Notes: generated by a model from the sequence alone, not told the origin. A stretch of DNA of 64,000 nt from an uncultured Acetatifactor sp. (GCA_949840935.1 CATKXX010000003.1:62001-126000); one strand, 5' to 3'. Positions 17,351-26,445 are shown, counted from the first letter of the stretch. Program-made: numbers and translations.

Positions 17351-17815
17351 ATGAGTACAAAAGCATTTACCGTCAGGACAATGACGGCGGCGGATTACGA
17401 CGGCCTGAAGGCCCTGTGGATGACTATCCGGGGCTTCGGCATCCGCAGCATAGACGACTCCCGGGAGGGGGTGGAGAGGTTTTTAAAGAGAAATCCGGAC
17501 ACCAGCGTGGTGGCGGTGGGGGAGGACGGAGCCATTGTGGGAGGGATCCTCTGCGGCCACGACGGGAGAAGGGGCTGCCTGTACCATGTCTGCGTCCGGG
17601 AGGACTACAGGCGGCTGGGTATCGGTAAAGCCATGGTAGTGTATTGCATGAACGCGCTGAAAGCGGAGGAAATCAACAAGGTAAGCCTGATTGCTTTCAC
17701 GAAAAACGACGTGGGTAACGCATTCTGGAACTGCATCGGCTGGACGAGAAGGGAAGACCTGAATTATTACGATTTTACCTTGAATGAGGCGAATATTACG
17801 GCATTTAATCAATAA
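17351..17815 (+). CDS. GNAT-family N-acetyltransferase inside the arg operon
   Basis: A 154-residue single-domain GNAT protein. The acetyl-CoA loop is VREDYRRLGIGKAMVVY (about 83-99), and NAFWNCIGWTRREDLNYYDF (about 126-145) is the usual C-terminal GNAT strand-helix. It sits 23 bases after argC and before argJ. Its position suggests acetyl transfer linked to arginine synthesis, for example a short N-acetylglutamate synthase that starts the cycle, but protein or antibiotic acetylation cannot be excluded. The ribosome site is AAAGGA about 12 bases upstream. Confidence 0.8.
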   Translation: MSTKAFTVRTMTAADYDGLKALWMTIRGFGIRSIDDSREGVERFLKRNPDTSVVAVGEDGAIVGGILCGHDGRRGCLYHVCVREDYRRLGIGKAMVVYCMNALKAEEINKVSLIAFTKNDVGNAFWNCIGWTRREDLNYYDFTLNEANITAFNQ

Positions 17816-17913
17816 CCTTTAAAGCAAAGCCGGAAGGGTTTCATTTTTCAAATAGGATCTGAAATGAAGATTTGGTATCAGGACAGTAACGAGGATAACA
17901 GGAGGATAAGCAG

Positions 17914-19137
17914 ATGAAGCAGATTGAAGGCGGAGTGACGGCGGCAAAGGGCTTTTACGCGGCGGGGACGGCGGCAAATATCAAATACAAAGACAGGATG
18001 GATATGGCGCTGATCTACAGCGAAGCGCCCTGCCAGGCGGCGGGGACTTTTACCACCAATGTGGTAAAGGCTGCCCCTGTTCTCTGGGATCAGGAGATTG
18101 TGAAAAACAGCCCTTACGCCCGGGCGGTGATCGTGAACGCGGGAATTGCCAATGCCTGCACGGGGAAGCAGGGCATGGATTATTGCCGCGAGGAGGCCCG
18201 GACTGCCGCGGGGCTGTTGGATATCCCCGAGGATTCTGTGCTGGTGGGCTCTACCGGGGTGATCGGGATGCAGCTTCCCTTGGAGCGCATTCAGGAAGGG
18301 ATCAAACAGCTTGCCGCCGCAAAGGATAACACTCTGGAAGCGGGCACCACCGCGTCCAGGGCCATCATGACTACGGACACAGTGAACAAGGAGATTGCCG
18401 TGCAGTTCGAGCTGGACGGTAAGACAGTGACTGTCGGGGGGATGAGCAAGGGCTCCGGCATGATACATCCCAATATGTGTACCATGCTGGCTTACATCAC
18501 CACCGATGCGCTGATCAGTAAGGAGCTTCTGCAGGAGGCGCTGAGCCACAGCATTGTGGATACCTACAATATGATCTCCGTGGATGGGGACACCTCCACC
18601 AACGATACCTGTCTGGTGCTTGCCAACGGCCTGGCGGGCAATGTGGAGATTACGCAGAAGGGCGAGGCTTATGATAAGTTTTGCCAGGCCCTTGATTTTG
18701 TGAACCGGTATCTGGCGAGAAAGATGGCGGGGGACGGGGAGGGCGCCACGGCGCTGTTTGAGACCACCGTGATCCATGCGGCGAGCAAGCAGGAGGCCAG
18801 GATCCTGGCGAAATCTGTGATTGGATCCAATCTCTGCAAGGCGGCGATTTACGGGCATGACGCAAATTTTGGCAGGTTTTTGTGCGCCCTGGGTTACTCC
18901 GGCGTAAGCTTCGACCCGGAAAAGGTGGAGCTGTACTTTGAGAGCAGCGCGGGGAAGCTTTTGATCTATAAGGACGGGACGGCGGCGGACTACAGCGAGG
19001 AGGAAGCCACCGAGATCTTGTCCCAGCCGGAGGTCACGGTGCTTGTGGATATGAAGATGGGGGAGGAGACGGCCACCGCATGGGGCTGCGACCTGACCTA
19101 TGATTATGTGAAGATCAACGCGGATTACAGGAGTTGA
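17914..19137 (+). CDS. argJ: Glutamate N-acetyltransferase / N-acetylglutamate synthase
   Basis: A 407-residue ArgJ. It transfers acetyl from N-acetylornithine to glutamate and may also use acetyl-CoA. The self-cleavage region is GGMSKGSGMIHPNMCTMLAY (about 170-190): the Thr nucleophile of the usual ATML motif is kept, but the preceding residue is Cys instead of Ala. ASRAIMTTDT (about 148) and the DTSTNDT stretch (about 228) are also conserved in the family. It is preceded by an AGGAGG site. Whether it is mono- or bifunctional cannot be told from sequence; the neighbouring GNAT gene makes the question relevant. Confidence 0.95.
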   Translation: MKQIEGGVTAAKGFYAAGTAANIKYKDRMDMALIYSEAPCQAAGTFTTNVVKAAPVLWDQEIVKNSPYARAVIVNAGIANACTGKQGMDYCREEARTAAGLLDIPEDSVLVGSTGVIGMQLPLERIQEGIKQLAAAKDNTLEAGTTASRAIMTTDTVNKEIAVQFELDGKTVTVGGMSKGSGMIHPNMCTMLAYITTDALISKELLQEALSHSIVDTYNMISVDGDTSTNDTCLVLANGLAGNVEITQKGEAYDKFCQALDFVNRYLARKMAGDGEGATALFETTVIHAASKQEARILAKSVIGSNLCKAAIYGHDANFGRFLCALGYSGVSFDPEKVELYFESSAGKLLIYKDGTAADYSEEEATEILSQPEVTVLVDMKMGEETATAWGCDLTYDYVKINADYRS

Positions 19138-19144
19138 AATGAGG

Positions 19145-19244
19145 AAAAGTTGTTATCATTTTATCAGGACAATCGCTTTTCGCAGTTTGATACCAGGTAA
19201 ACTGCATCAGACACAGTGGAATCGTATGAGTTGATACAACTTTT
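19145..19244 (+). ncRNA. Structured argJ-argB intergenic region
   Basis: Outer arms AAAAGTTGTTATCA (19145-19158) and TGATACAACTTTT (19232-19244) can pair over 13 positions with one bulge. They enclose a perfect 7-bp hairpin, GCAGTTT (19182-19188) and AAACTGC (19199-19205), with a 10-base loop. No T-tract follows, so it is not a simple terminator. It could be a leader, a processing site or a regulatory element for argB. No known riboswitch was recognised. Confidence 0.4.
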
Positions 19245-19304
19245 AAGGTTGATCTAACGCATCTGCGCTGTACAAAGAGAAAGATAGAAAGGAATCATCC
19301 CATT

Positions 19305-20225
19305 ATGGAAAAAGATATGGAAAAGGTATTACAGAAGGCCGAGGTTTTGATCGAGGCGCTTCCCTACATACAGCGTTTCAACCGCAAGATCATCGTAGTC
19401 AAATACGGCGGCAGCGCCATGAGCAACGAGGAGCTGCAGAAGAATGTGATCAAGGATGTAACGCTGTTAAAGCTGGTGGGCTTTAAGCCCATCATTGTCC
19501 ACGGCGGCGGCAAGGAGATCAGCCGCTGGGTGGGCAAGGTGGGCAAGGAGGCGAAGTTTGTCAACGGCCTCCGTGTCACCGATGATGAGACCATGGAGAT
19601 TGCGGAGATGGTGCTGAACAAGGTGAACAAAAGCCTGGTCACCATGGTACAGGAGCTTGGCGTCAAGGCGGTGGGTGTAAGCGGCAAGGACGGCGGGCTT
19701 CTCCAGGTGGAGAAGAAGTATGCCGACGGGCAGGATATCGGCTATGTGGGGGAGATCACGGAGGTGAACCCCAAGGTACTTTACGACCTGCTGGAGAAGG
19801 ATTTCCTTCCCATTGTGGCCCCTATCGGGCTGGACGAACATTTTCAGACCTACAATATCAATGCGGACGACGCGGCCTGTGCCATTGCCAAAGCGGTTTC
19901 CGCGGAGAAGCTGGCTTTTCTGACGGATATCGAGGGGCTTTACCGGGATATCAACGACAAGAGCACCTTTATCTCCAGGATCACCGCCTCGGAGGCGGAA
20001 GAACTGATCCACAGCGGCATTATCGGCGGCGGTATGCTGCCCAAGCTGAACAACTGCACCTCCGCCATTGAGAACGGCGTCAGCAGGGTGCATATCCTGG
20101 ACGGCCGCGTGCCCCACTGCCTGCTTCTGGAAATCTTTACCAAGCAGGGCATCGGCACCGCCATCATTTCTGACGACGACAACCTTGCCGTAGGGGTGAA
20201 GCGGGATAAATTCTGTATGGAGTAA
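19305..20225 (+). CDS. argB: Acetylglutamate kinase
   Basis: A 306-residue amino-acid kinase that phosphorylates N-acetylglutamate. Landmarks are [11 protein letters not shown] (about 24-34), the phosphate-binding loop [13 protein letters not shown] (about 61), and [18 protein letters not shown] (about 185) plus DIEGLYRD, the nucleotide side. The N-terminal helix before the kinase core is of the kind found in arginine-sensitive hexameric enzymes, so feedback inhibition by arginine is plausible. The start at 19305 has AAAGGA 11 bases upstream. A structured 167-base gap separates it from argJ. Confidence 0.95.
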   Translation: MEKDMEKVLQKAEVLIEALPYIQRFNRKIIVVKYGGSAMSNEELQKNVIKDVTLLKLVGFKPIIVHGGGKEISRWVGKVGKEAKFVNGLRVTDDETMEIAEMVLNKVNKSLVTMVQELGVKAVGVSGKDGGLLQVEKKYADGQDIGYVGEITEVNPKVLYDLLEKDFLPIVAPIGLDEHFQTYNINADDAACAIAKAVSAEKLAFLTDIEGLYRDINDKSTFISRITASEAEELIHSGIIGGGMLPKLNNCTSAIENGVSRVHILDGRVPHCLLLEIFTKQGIGTAIISDDDNLAVGVKRDKFCME

Positions 20226-20276
20226 AGGGCAGCTAATGATAGGTGCGGGAGGCCGCACGGAAACGGAGAACAGACA

Positions 20277-21473
20277 ATGGAACAGAAGGAATATATCGAG
20301 CAGGCGGAGGCCGCGCTGCTGCACACATACAACCGCTACCAGATCGTCCTCGACAGGGGCGAAGGGGTATATCTCTATGACCTGGAAGGAAAAAAGTATC
20401 TGGACTTCTGCGCGGGTATCGCAGTGTTTGCACTGGGGTATCATAACGAGGAGTATAACAATGCCCTGAAAGCCCAGATTGATAAGCTTATCCATACTTC
20501 AAACTATTACTACAATGTCCCCGCCATTGAGGCTGCCAAAAAGATCAAGAGCGCGTCCGGGATGGACAGGGTGTTCTTCACAAATTCCGGGGCGGAGGCC
20601 AACGAGGGTGCCATTAAGGCGGCCAGGAAGTATGCCTTTTTAAAGGACGGGACTACGGATCACGAGATCATTGCCATGAATCATTCTTTCCATGGAAGGA
20701 CCATGGGGGCGCTGGCAGTCACCGGGAACGCTCATTACCGGGAGGCCTTTGAACCCCTGATCGGCAATGTGAAATTTGCGGACTTCAATGATTTTGAGAG
20801 CGTGCTCGCCCAGGTGACGGACAAGACCTGTGCCATTCTGCTGGAGCCGGTGCAGGGGGAGGGCGGCCTGCAGCCCGCGTCGGAGGAATTTTTAAGAAAG
20901 CTTCGGGAGCTCTGCGACGAGAGGGATATCCTTCTGGTCTTCGACGAGGTACAGTGCGGCATGGGAAGGACCGGTTACATGTATGCATGGCAGAAGTACG
21001 GCGTAAAGCCGGACATCATGACCACGGCGAAGGCACTGGGCTGCGGCGTGCCTGTGGGAGCCTTCCTGATGACGGAGCGGGTGGCTCAGCATTCCCTGGC
21101 GGCGGGAGATCACGGAACCACCTACGGGGGCAATCCGCTTGCCTGCGCTGCCGTGGAAAAAGTGCTTGATTTATTTGAAAAGAACCATATAATAGAACAT
21201 GTGAGAGAGGTCGCCCCTTATCTGGAGAAGCGTCTGGAGGAATTAAAGGAGAAATATCCCTGTATCACGGAGCGCCGCGGGGAAGGGCTTATGCAGGGAC
21301 TGGTGTTTGACCGGCCTGTGCGGGATATCATTGCAGCAGCCATGGACAGGGGGCTTATCCTGATTAATGCGGGAGCGGATATCCTCCGTTTCGTGCCGCC
21401 TCTTATCATTACAAGGGAAAATGTGGATGAAATGATATCCATTTTGGAGCCGTGCATAGCGGATTTGAGGTAA
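20277..21473 (+). CDS. argD: Acetylornithine aminotransferase
   Basis: A 398-residue class-III PLP aminotransferase that converts N-acetylglutamate semialdehyde to N-acetylornithine. YLYDLEGKKYLDFCAGIAVFALGY lies near the N-terminus, FFTNSGAEANEGAIKAAR (about 98) binds the cofactor phosphate, LLVFDEVQCGMGRTG (about 219) carries the Asp that pairs with the pyridine nitrogen, and TTAKALGCGVPVGAF (about 246) holds the PLP lysine. It completes the argCJBD set; no argF, argG or argH is in the window. Confidence 0.95.
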   Translation: MEQKEYIEQAEAALLHTYNRYQIVLDRGEGVYLYDLEGKKYLDFCAGIAVFALGYHNEEYNNALKAQIDKLIHTSNYYYNVPAIEAAKKIKSASGMDRVFFTNSGAEANEGAIKAARKYAFLKDGTTDHEIIAMNHSFHGRTMGALAVTGNAHYREAFEPLIGNVKFADFNDFESVLAQVTDKTCAILLEPVQGEGGLQPASEEFLRKLRELCDERDILLVFDEVQCGMGRTGYMYAWQKYGVKPDIMTTAKALGCGVPVGAFLMTERVAQHSLAAGDHGTTYGGNPLACAAVEKVLDLFEKNHIIEHVREVAPYLEKRLEELKEKYPCITERRGEGLMQGLVFDRPVRDIIAAAMDRGLILINAGADILRFVPPLIITRENVDEMISILEPCIADLR

Positions 21474-21476
21474 AGT

Positions 21477-22880
21477 ATGCAGTTAAATAAAAGATTAGTA
21501 TCAGTGGCAGCTGTAGTGGCTATGGCTGCCGCGCTTTTTTACGGAAGTACTCTGGAGATGCGGACAGCGGAGGAAGAGGATGGGGAGAGGAGCCATCTGT
21601 GGTTTGAGAAGACGGACACTATATATTTCTGGTACACGGACGAGGCTATGACGGACTTTATCAACAGCGCCGCCGTTACCTTCGGGGAAAAGGAAGACGT
21701 CAGGGTCATACCGGTGCTGGCTGCGGACAGCGAGTATCTGGAGGCTGTAAACCAGGCATCCCTTCATTCCGGGCAGGTGCCGGATGCCTACATCATCAGC
21801 AACGACTCCCTGGAGAAGGCGTATCTGGCGGGGCTGGCGGAGGAGATTGAGGACGGAGAGGAGATCTGTAACGAGTCGAATTTCCCGGCGGCGGCCCTGT
21901 GGGCGGTGGAGTACCAGGGAAAGACTGTGGCTTACCCCCTTTCCTATGAGACCAGCGCCCTGGCCTACAATGAGACCTACCTTGCCGAATGGGCGGCCCA
22001 GCTTGCCCAGAAGGATCTGCTCAACGAGGGGGAAGACCTGGCCTCCGAGGAGAACGAGAGCGGCATCCCCATAGACGAGGCGCAGCACGCGGCGCTGACG
22101 GAGGAGTATTTCCGGACGGCAGTCCCGGGCACTGTGGACGACATATTGAATATCGCAAATACCTTTGACCTGCCGGAGGGCGTGGACGGCGTCCTGAAGT
22201 GGGATGTCTCGGACATTTTTTATAATTACTGGATCGTGGGAAATTATATGGTCGTGGGCGGTGACGCGGGAGACGACGAGAGGCGGATCAATATCAATAA
22301 TACAGAGACGATCCAGTGTCTTGAGGTCTATAAGGCGCTGAACCAGTTCTTTTCCATTGAGTCCGACACGGTGTCATATGAATCCGTGCTGCAGGACTTT
22401 ATCGAGGGGAAGACGGTCTTCACCATTGTCACCACCGATGCGGCGGCACGCCTGGCGGAGGCGGCGGAAAACGGGGAGCTTTCCTTTGACTACGGCATTG
22501 CCATGATGCCCGATGTCAGCCCTCAGCTGCAGAGCCGTTCCATGTCGGTCACAAAGGCGGTGGCGGTAAACGGCTATTCGGAAAACAGGGAGCTGGCCAA
22601 CCGCTTTGCTGCCTATCTGGTTACGGAATGCGCCGATCTGCTGTATGAGAGGAGCGGGAAGGTATCCGCGAACAAAAACGCCGGGCTGGACAATGAGGCG
22701 CTGCAGATCTTCATGCTGGAATACGGCGAGAGCATCCCCCTGCCCAAGATGATGGAGACCGGGAATTTCTGGCTGCAGCTGGAACGGCTCTTTTCCAGCG
22801 TATGGAACGGCGCCGATGTCACCGCTATGGTGGAAGAGCTGTCGGATCAGATCATTTCCCAGGTAGTTTCGGAGGAATAA
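21477..22880 (+). CDS. Extracellular solute-binding protein (family 1-like)
   Basis: A 467-residue secreted or membrane-anchored binding protein starting 3 bases after argD, with GAGG at the right distance. Residues 5-23 are a hydrophobic signal (VSVAAVVAMAAALFYGS) but no lipobox Cys follows. The mature part begins with a strand-rich TIYFWYTDEAMTDFINSAA typical of sugar-type binding proteins, and has DAYIISNDSLEKAYLAGL and PLSYETSALAYNETYLAE, which line the ligand cleft. No permease or ATPase gene is adjacent, so it may serve a transporter elsewhere or a sensor. Co-transcription with arg genes is suggested by spacing only. Confidence 0.75.
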   Translation: MQLNKRLVSVAAVVAMAAALFYGSTLEMRTAEEEDGERSHLWFEKTDTIYFWYTDEAMTDFINSAAVTFGEKEDVRVIPVLAADSEYLEAVNQASLHSGQVPDAYIISNDSLEKAYLAGLAEEIEDGEEICNESNFPAAALWAVEYQGKTVAYPLSYETSALAYNETYLAEWAAQLAQKDLLNEGEDLASEENESGIPIDEAQHAALTEEYFRTAVPGTVDDILNIANTFDLPEGVDGVLKWDVSDIFYNYWIVGNYMVVGGDAGDDERRININNTETIQCLEVYKALNQFFSIESDTVSYESVLQDFIEGKTVFTIVTTDAAARLAEAAENGELSFDYGIAMMPDVSPQLQSRSMSVTKAVAVNGYSENRELANRFAAYLVTECADLLYERSGKVSANKNAGLDNEALQIFMLEYGESIPLPKMMETGNFWLQLERLFSSVWNGADVTAMVEELSDQIISQVVSEE

Positions 22881-22943
22881 CGTCCGGGGGACGCATAATC
22901 TGCCAATCATAGGATAAACTTTCTATAAAACAGGAGGTATCTT

Positions 22944-23375
22944 ATGATTGGTCTTTTTATTGCATTGATTTCCGGTGCGCTGATGAGCGTACAGGGCGTA
23001 TTTAATACGCAGGTGACTAAGGCTTCCAGTATATGGGCGGCCAGCGCCTTTGTGCAGCTGACGGCGCTGATGGTCTGCCTGGGGGCCTGGGTCTGTACGG
23101 ACAGGAGTAATCTGCTGGGAGTGTTCCAGGTGCAGCCTAAATATATGCTGCTGGGAGGCGCCATCGGAGCGTTTATCACATACACGGTCATAAAGAGCAT
23201 GGATCTGCTGGGGCCGGCGAAGGCGGTAATGCTGATCGTGGTAGCGCAGCTGCTGGTGGCTTACGTGATCGAGCTGCTGGGATGGTTTGGCACAGAGAAA
23301 CAGCCCTGGGAGTGGAGGAAGGCCCTGGGTATGGCTGTGGCCATTGTCGGTATCGTCATTTTTAAATGGAAATAG
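22944..23375 (+). CDS. YdcZ/DUF606-type small DMT transporter
   Basis: A 143-residue membrane protein with five hydrophobic segments, the size of half-unit drug/metabolite transporters of the YdcZ (DUF606) type. The N-terminus IGLFIALISGALMSVQGVFN with the Gln-Gly-Asn triad is typical. Such proteins usually work as dimers; the substrate is unknown. The ribosome site AGGAGG is seven bases upstream of 22944. It stands alone between the binding protein and comEA. Confidence 0.8.
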   Translation: MIGLFIALISGALMSVQGVFNTQVTKASSIWAASAFVQLTALMVCLGAWVCTDRSNLLGVFQVQPKYMLLGGAIGAFITYTVIKSMDLLGPAKAVMLIVVAQLLVAYVIELLGWFGTEKQPWEWRKALGMAVAIVGIVIFKWK

Positions 23376-23378
23376 CAC

Positions 23379-23407
23379 TTGTAAAAAAAGCATGATTCCT
23401 TTACAAT
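23379..23407 (+). promoter_or_regulatory. Candidate sigma-A promoter of comEA
   Basis: TTGTAA (23379-23384), 17 bases, TACAAT (23402-23407), about 40 bases before the comEA start. Both boxes match consensus at four or more of six positions. Confidence 0.55.
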
Positions 23408-23446
23408 AAAATACATCAGCATAGAGAGGCAGCCCGGAAAGGGGCT

Positions 23447-24178
23447 ATGATGAGAAAAAATAAAAGGTTGGCTGCAGTATGCAGTCTTGTTTTCGTGATG
23501 GGCTGTTCTGCGTGCGGCGGCACGGGGCAGGAGGTATTGCTGATCGGCCAGGGAGATACGGGGCAGGAGGCTGTGCTGTCCGGCCAGGGGGATACGCGGC
23601 AGGAGGTTTTGCTGTCCGGCCGGGAAGATGCGGGGCAGGGTACTTTGCTGTCCGGCCGGGAAGATGCGGGGCAGGGTGCTTTGCTGTCCGCCCGGGGAGG
23701 CGCAGGCCAGGAGGCATTACTGCCCGGCCAGAACGATACGGGCCAGGAGGCGGCACAGGAAATCTGTGTCTATGTCTGCGGCGCTGTGGCGGCTCCCGGT
23801 GTGGTATTCCTGCCTGCGGGCAGCAGGGCCGCTGACGCCCTGGAGGCAGCAGGCGGCTTTGGGCCGGAGGCGGCGGAGGAAGCGGTGAACCTGGCCGCCA
23901 GGGTTTCCGACGGGGAGAAGCTGTATTTTCCCACCCGGGAGGAGCACGCGGTAGAGGCCCGGGCGGCGGAAGATGCCGCATCCGGGCTGGTCAATATCAA
24001 CACGGCGGACGCTGCACAGCTGTGTACCCTCCCCGGCATCGGGGAGTCCAGGGCCGCCGATATCATCGCCTACAGGGAGGCCCACGGAGGGTTTGCCGCC
24101 TGTGAGGAGATCATGCAGGTGTCAGGCATCAAGGAAAGTGTGTACAACAGGATAAGCGGTAAGATCACGGTGAAATAG
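23447..24178 (+). CDS. comEA: ComEA-like lipoprotein with SLBB and helix-hairpin-helix domains
   Basis: A 243-residue DNA-uptake protein. Residues 1-19 are a signal sequence ending in a lipobox (VMGC, Cys20), so it is probably a lipoprotein, whereas ComEA of Bacillus is membrane-anchored. Residues 27-98 are six 12-residue tandem repeats (consensus GQEALLSGREDA). An SLBB domain follows (about 106-163, YVCGAVAAPGVVFLPAGSR), then tandem helix-hairpin-helix motifs (about 180-243, VNINTADAAQLCTLPGIGES) that bind double-stranded DNA. The repeat block holds the DNA-binding domain away from the membrane. ComEC is encoded four genes downstream. Confidence 0.88.
   Translation: MMRKNKRLAAVCSLVFVMGCSACGGTGQEVLLIGQGDTGQEAVLSGQGDTRQEVLLSGREDAGQGTLLSGREDAGQGALLSARGGAGQEALLPGQNDTGQEAAQEICVYVCGAVAAPGVVFLPAGSRAADALEAAGGFGPEAAEEAVNLAARVSDGEKLYFPTREEHAVEARAAEDAASGLVNINTADAAQLCTLPGIGESRAADIIAYREAHGGFAACEEIMQVSGIKESVYNRISGKITVK
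23525..23740 (+). repeat. 36-bp in-frame minisatellite in comEA
   Basis: Six 36-bp units encode 12-residue repeats rich in Gly, Gln, Leu and Ser. Units three and four differ at only a few bases, showing recent duplication. It lies between the lipobox and the SLBB domain. Confidence 0.9.
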
Positions 24179-24226
24179 CGGGGCAGAAAGGCCCCGGGGA
24201 GATTGATAGCAGAGAGGGAGATTAAG

Positions 24227-24922
24227 ATGGCAGGAAAGAGGGCATTGGTGGTAGATGACGAAAAGCTCATCGTAAAGGGAATCCGTTTCAGCCTGGAACA
24301 GGATGACATGCAGGTGGACTGCGCCTACGACGGCGAGGAAGCGTTGGAATATGCGCGCAATAACCCGTATGACATTATTCTGCTGGATGTTATGCTGCCC
24401 AAGCTGACAGGCTTCGAGGTCTGCCAGCAGATCAGGGAATTTTCCAATGTGCCTATTATCATGCTGACAGCCAGGGGCGATGACATGGATAAGATCCTGG
24501 GCCTGGAGTACGGGGCGGACGATTATATCACAAAGCCCTTTAATATCCTGGAGGTAAAGGCGCGCATCAAGGCGATCATGCGCCGTATCGAGCCCAAGCG
24601 CGTTGCCGGGGAGGCTCCCAAGGCCATTGAGAGCGGGGAGCTGCGCCTGGACTGCGAGGGCAGGCGGGCCTATATTTCCGGCCAGGAGATTGGCCTGACG
24701 GCAAAGGAATTCGAGGTGCTGGAGCTTCTGATGCTGAATCCCAATAAGGTGTACAGCAGGGAGAATCTGCTTCAGATCGTCTGGGGCGCCGATTACCCTG
24801 GGGACGTGCGCACGGTGGATGTGCATATCCGCCGCCTGCGGGAAAAGGTGGAGCAGAATCCCAGTGAGCCCAAATACGTACATACGAAATGGGGCGTAGG
24901 CTACTACTTTATGAATGCGTGA
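24227..24922 (+). CDS. OmpR-family response regulator
   Basis: A 231-residue two-domain regulator. The receiver has the acidic pair VVDDEK (residues 8-13), phospho-acceptor Asp54 (ILLDVMLP), the Thr of MLTARGDD and the Lys of ITKPFN. The C-terminal winged helix has GLTAKEFEVLELLM and DVRTVDVHIRRLREKV, typical of OmpR/PhoB. The ATG at 24227 has GAGGGAG upstream; a TTG at 24203 does not. It is followed by its kinase and a GerMN lipoprotein, an order like mtrA-mtrB-lpqB in Actinobacteria. It likely binds its own promoter and envelope genes. Confidence 0.9.
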   Translation: MAGKRALVVDDEKLIVKGIRFSLEQDDMQVDCAYDGEEALEYARNNPYDIILLDVMLPKLTGFEVCQQIREFSNVPIIMLTARGDDMDKILGLEYGADDYITKPFNILEVKARIKAIMRRIEPKRVAGEAPKAIESGELRLDCEGRRAYISGQEIGLTAKEFEVLELLMLNPNKVYSRENLLQIVWGADYPGDVRTVDVHIRRLREKVEQNPSEPKYVHTKWGVGYYFMNA

Positions 24923-24936
24923 CAGGGCCGGGTGAT

Positions 24937-26445
24937 ATGGGAGAAAAGACATTTGCGAAAATCTGGGGAGAGGTAAAGGCTTTCCTGACTCTGCGCAGCC
25001 TGAAGGTGCGTATTTTTGTGATCATCCTCATCGTAGGGATCATCCCCAGCGTATTTATGCGGGCCGCCATCGTGGACAACTATGAGGAGCGGGCGGTGGA
25101 TTACAGGATTTCCTCCGTCCAGAACCAGCTTCTGGTGGTGAGTAACCACCTTCTCAACAATAATTATCTGGTCACGTATAAGTCGGACGAGCCGGCCTAC
25201 ATCAGCTCCAGGGCGGTCATTGACGCGGAGCTGGAGATGATCTCCAATCTTTATGAGGGGCGTGTCATGATCATAGATTCCCGTCTGAAGGTGATCAAGG
25301 ATACCTACGGCATCAGCGAGGGGAAGACAATCATTTCCGAGGAGGTGATCCGGTGCCTGCGGGGAGAGAACACCTACAATTATGACCAGGAGCACGGCTA
25401 TATCGAGATGACCACGCCTATTGTGGATTCCTCTGCGGCGGGCGGGGAGGAGAAAAGTAGCGGTAAGGTAGCAGGGGTAATGCTGACCAGTATCTCCAAC
25501 GGTTCCATTGTGGAAATGATGGAAAGCTTAAACCGGAATTCCCTGGTGATAGAGGAGCTGATGATCGTTGTGATCGTAGCCCTGGCCCTGGTGCTGTCCG
25601 TTGTCCTGACAAAGCCCTTTGCCCGCGTCACGGAGGCGGTCAATGAGATGAGCGCCGGCTACAGCGACAGGGAGATTTCAGTGCCGGATTACACGGAGAC
25701 TTCCCAGATCGTGGATGCCTTTAACCAGCTGATGAGGCAGATGAAGGTGCTGGACGATTCCAGGCAGGAATTTGTGGCAAATGTGTCCCACGAATTAAAG
25801 ACCCCCATGGCGTCTGTCAAGGTGCTGGCGGATTCCCTGCTGATGCAGGAGAATGCCCCGGCAGAGCTTTACCGGGAGTTCATGGAGGATATCGTATCGG
25901 AGATAGACCGGGAGAACAGGATCATCACGGATCTCCTGGCGCTGGTAAAGATGGACAAGAAGGCCCAGGAGCTGAACATTGCGGCGTTGAATATCAACGA
26001 TCTCACGGAGCTGATACTGAAACGGCTGCGCCCCATTGCCCGGAAGAAGGATGTGGAAGTGGTGTTCGAGAGTATGCGTACTGTGGTGGCGGAGGTGGAT
26101 GAGGTCAAGATCACGCTTGTGATGACGAACCTGGTGGAAAATTCCATCAAGTATAACAAGGAGCACGGCTGGGTAAAGGTGGAGCTGGATGCGGATCATC
26201 AGTTCTTTACCTTCCGGGTCAGCGATTCGGGCCTGGGTATCCCGGAGGAGGAGCTGCCCCATATTTATGAGAGGTTTTACCGCGTGGACAAATCTCACTC
26301 CAGGGAGATTGGAGGTACGGGGCTGGGGCTTGCCATCACCAAGAGCGCCGTGCTGATGCACAGAGGTTCCATCACGGCTACCAGTGTGGAGGGGGAGGGC
26401 TCCTGCTTCACGGTGAGGATACCGCTGACATATATTTCCCAGTGA
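24937..26445 (+). CDS. Membrane sensor histidine kinase
   Basis: A 502-residue kinase of the PhoR/WalK layout: TM1 (about 24-42), an extracellular sensor of about 160 residues that reads like a Cache/PAS-type domain, TM2 (about 205-225), HAMP (about 226-275), HisKA with VSHELKTPMASVK (His285), and a HATPase domain with NLVENSIKYNKEHG, DSGLGIPEEEL and GGTGLGLAIT. The start at ATG 24937 was preferred over ATG 24889, which lies inside the regulator gene. It is transcribed with the regulator at 24227 and the lipoprotein at 26479; an external lipoprotein may tune its signal, as LpqB does with MtrB. Confidence 0.9.
   Translation: MGEKTFAKIWGEVKAFLTLRSLKVRIFVIILIVGIIPSVFMRAAIVDNYEERAVDYRISSVQNQLLVVSNHLLNNNYLVTYKSDEPAYISSRAVIDAELEMISNLYEGRVMIIDSRLKVIKDTYGISEGKTIISEEVIRCLRGENTYNYDQEHGYIEMTTPIVDSSAAGGEEKSSGKVAGVMLTSISNGSIVEMMESLNRNSLVIEELMIVVIVALALVLSVVLTKPFARVTEAVNEMSAGYSDREISVPDYTETSQIVDAFNQLMRQMKVLDDSRQEFVANVSHELKTPMASVKVLADSLLMQENAPAELYREFMEDIVSEIDRENRIITDLLALVKMDKKAQELNIAALNINDLTELILKRLRPIARKKDVEVVFESMRTVVAEVDEVKITLVMTNLVENSIKYNKEHGWVKVELDADHQFFTFRVSDSGLGIPEEELPHIYERFYRVDKSHSREIGGTGLGLAITKSAVLMHRGSITATSVEGEGSCFTVRIPLTYISQ

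Noticed and set aside
22882..22896. CGTCC/GGACG hairpin after the binding-protein gene
   Set aside because: The stem is only five base pairs and no T-run follows, so it is unlikely to act as a terminator.
23525..23740. Repeat block considered as a CRISPR array
   Set aside because: The units are contiguous, coding and in frame, with no spacers between them and no cas genes.
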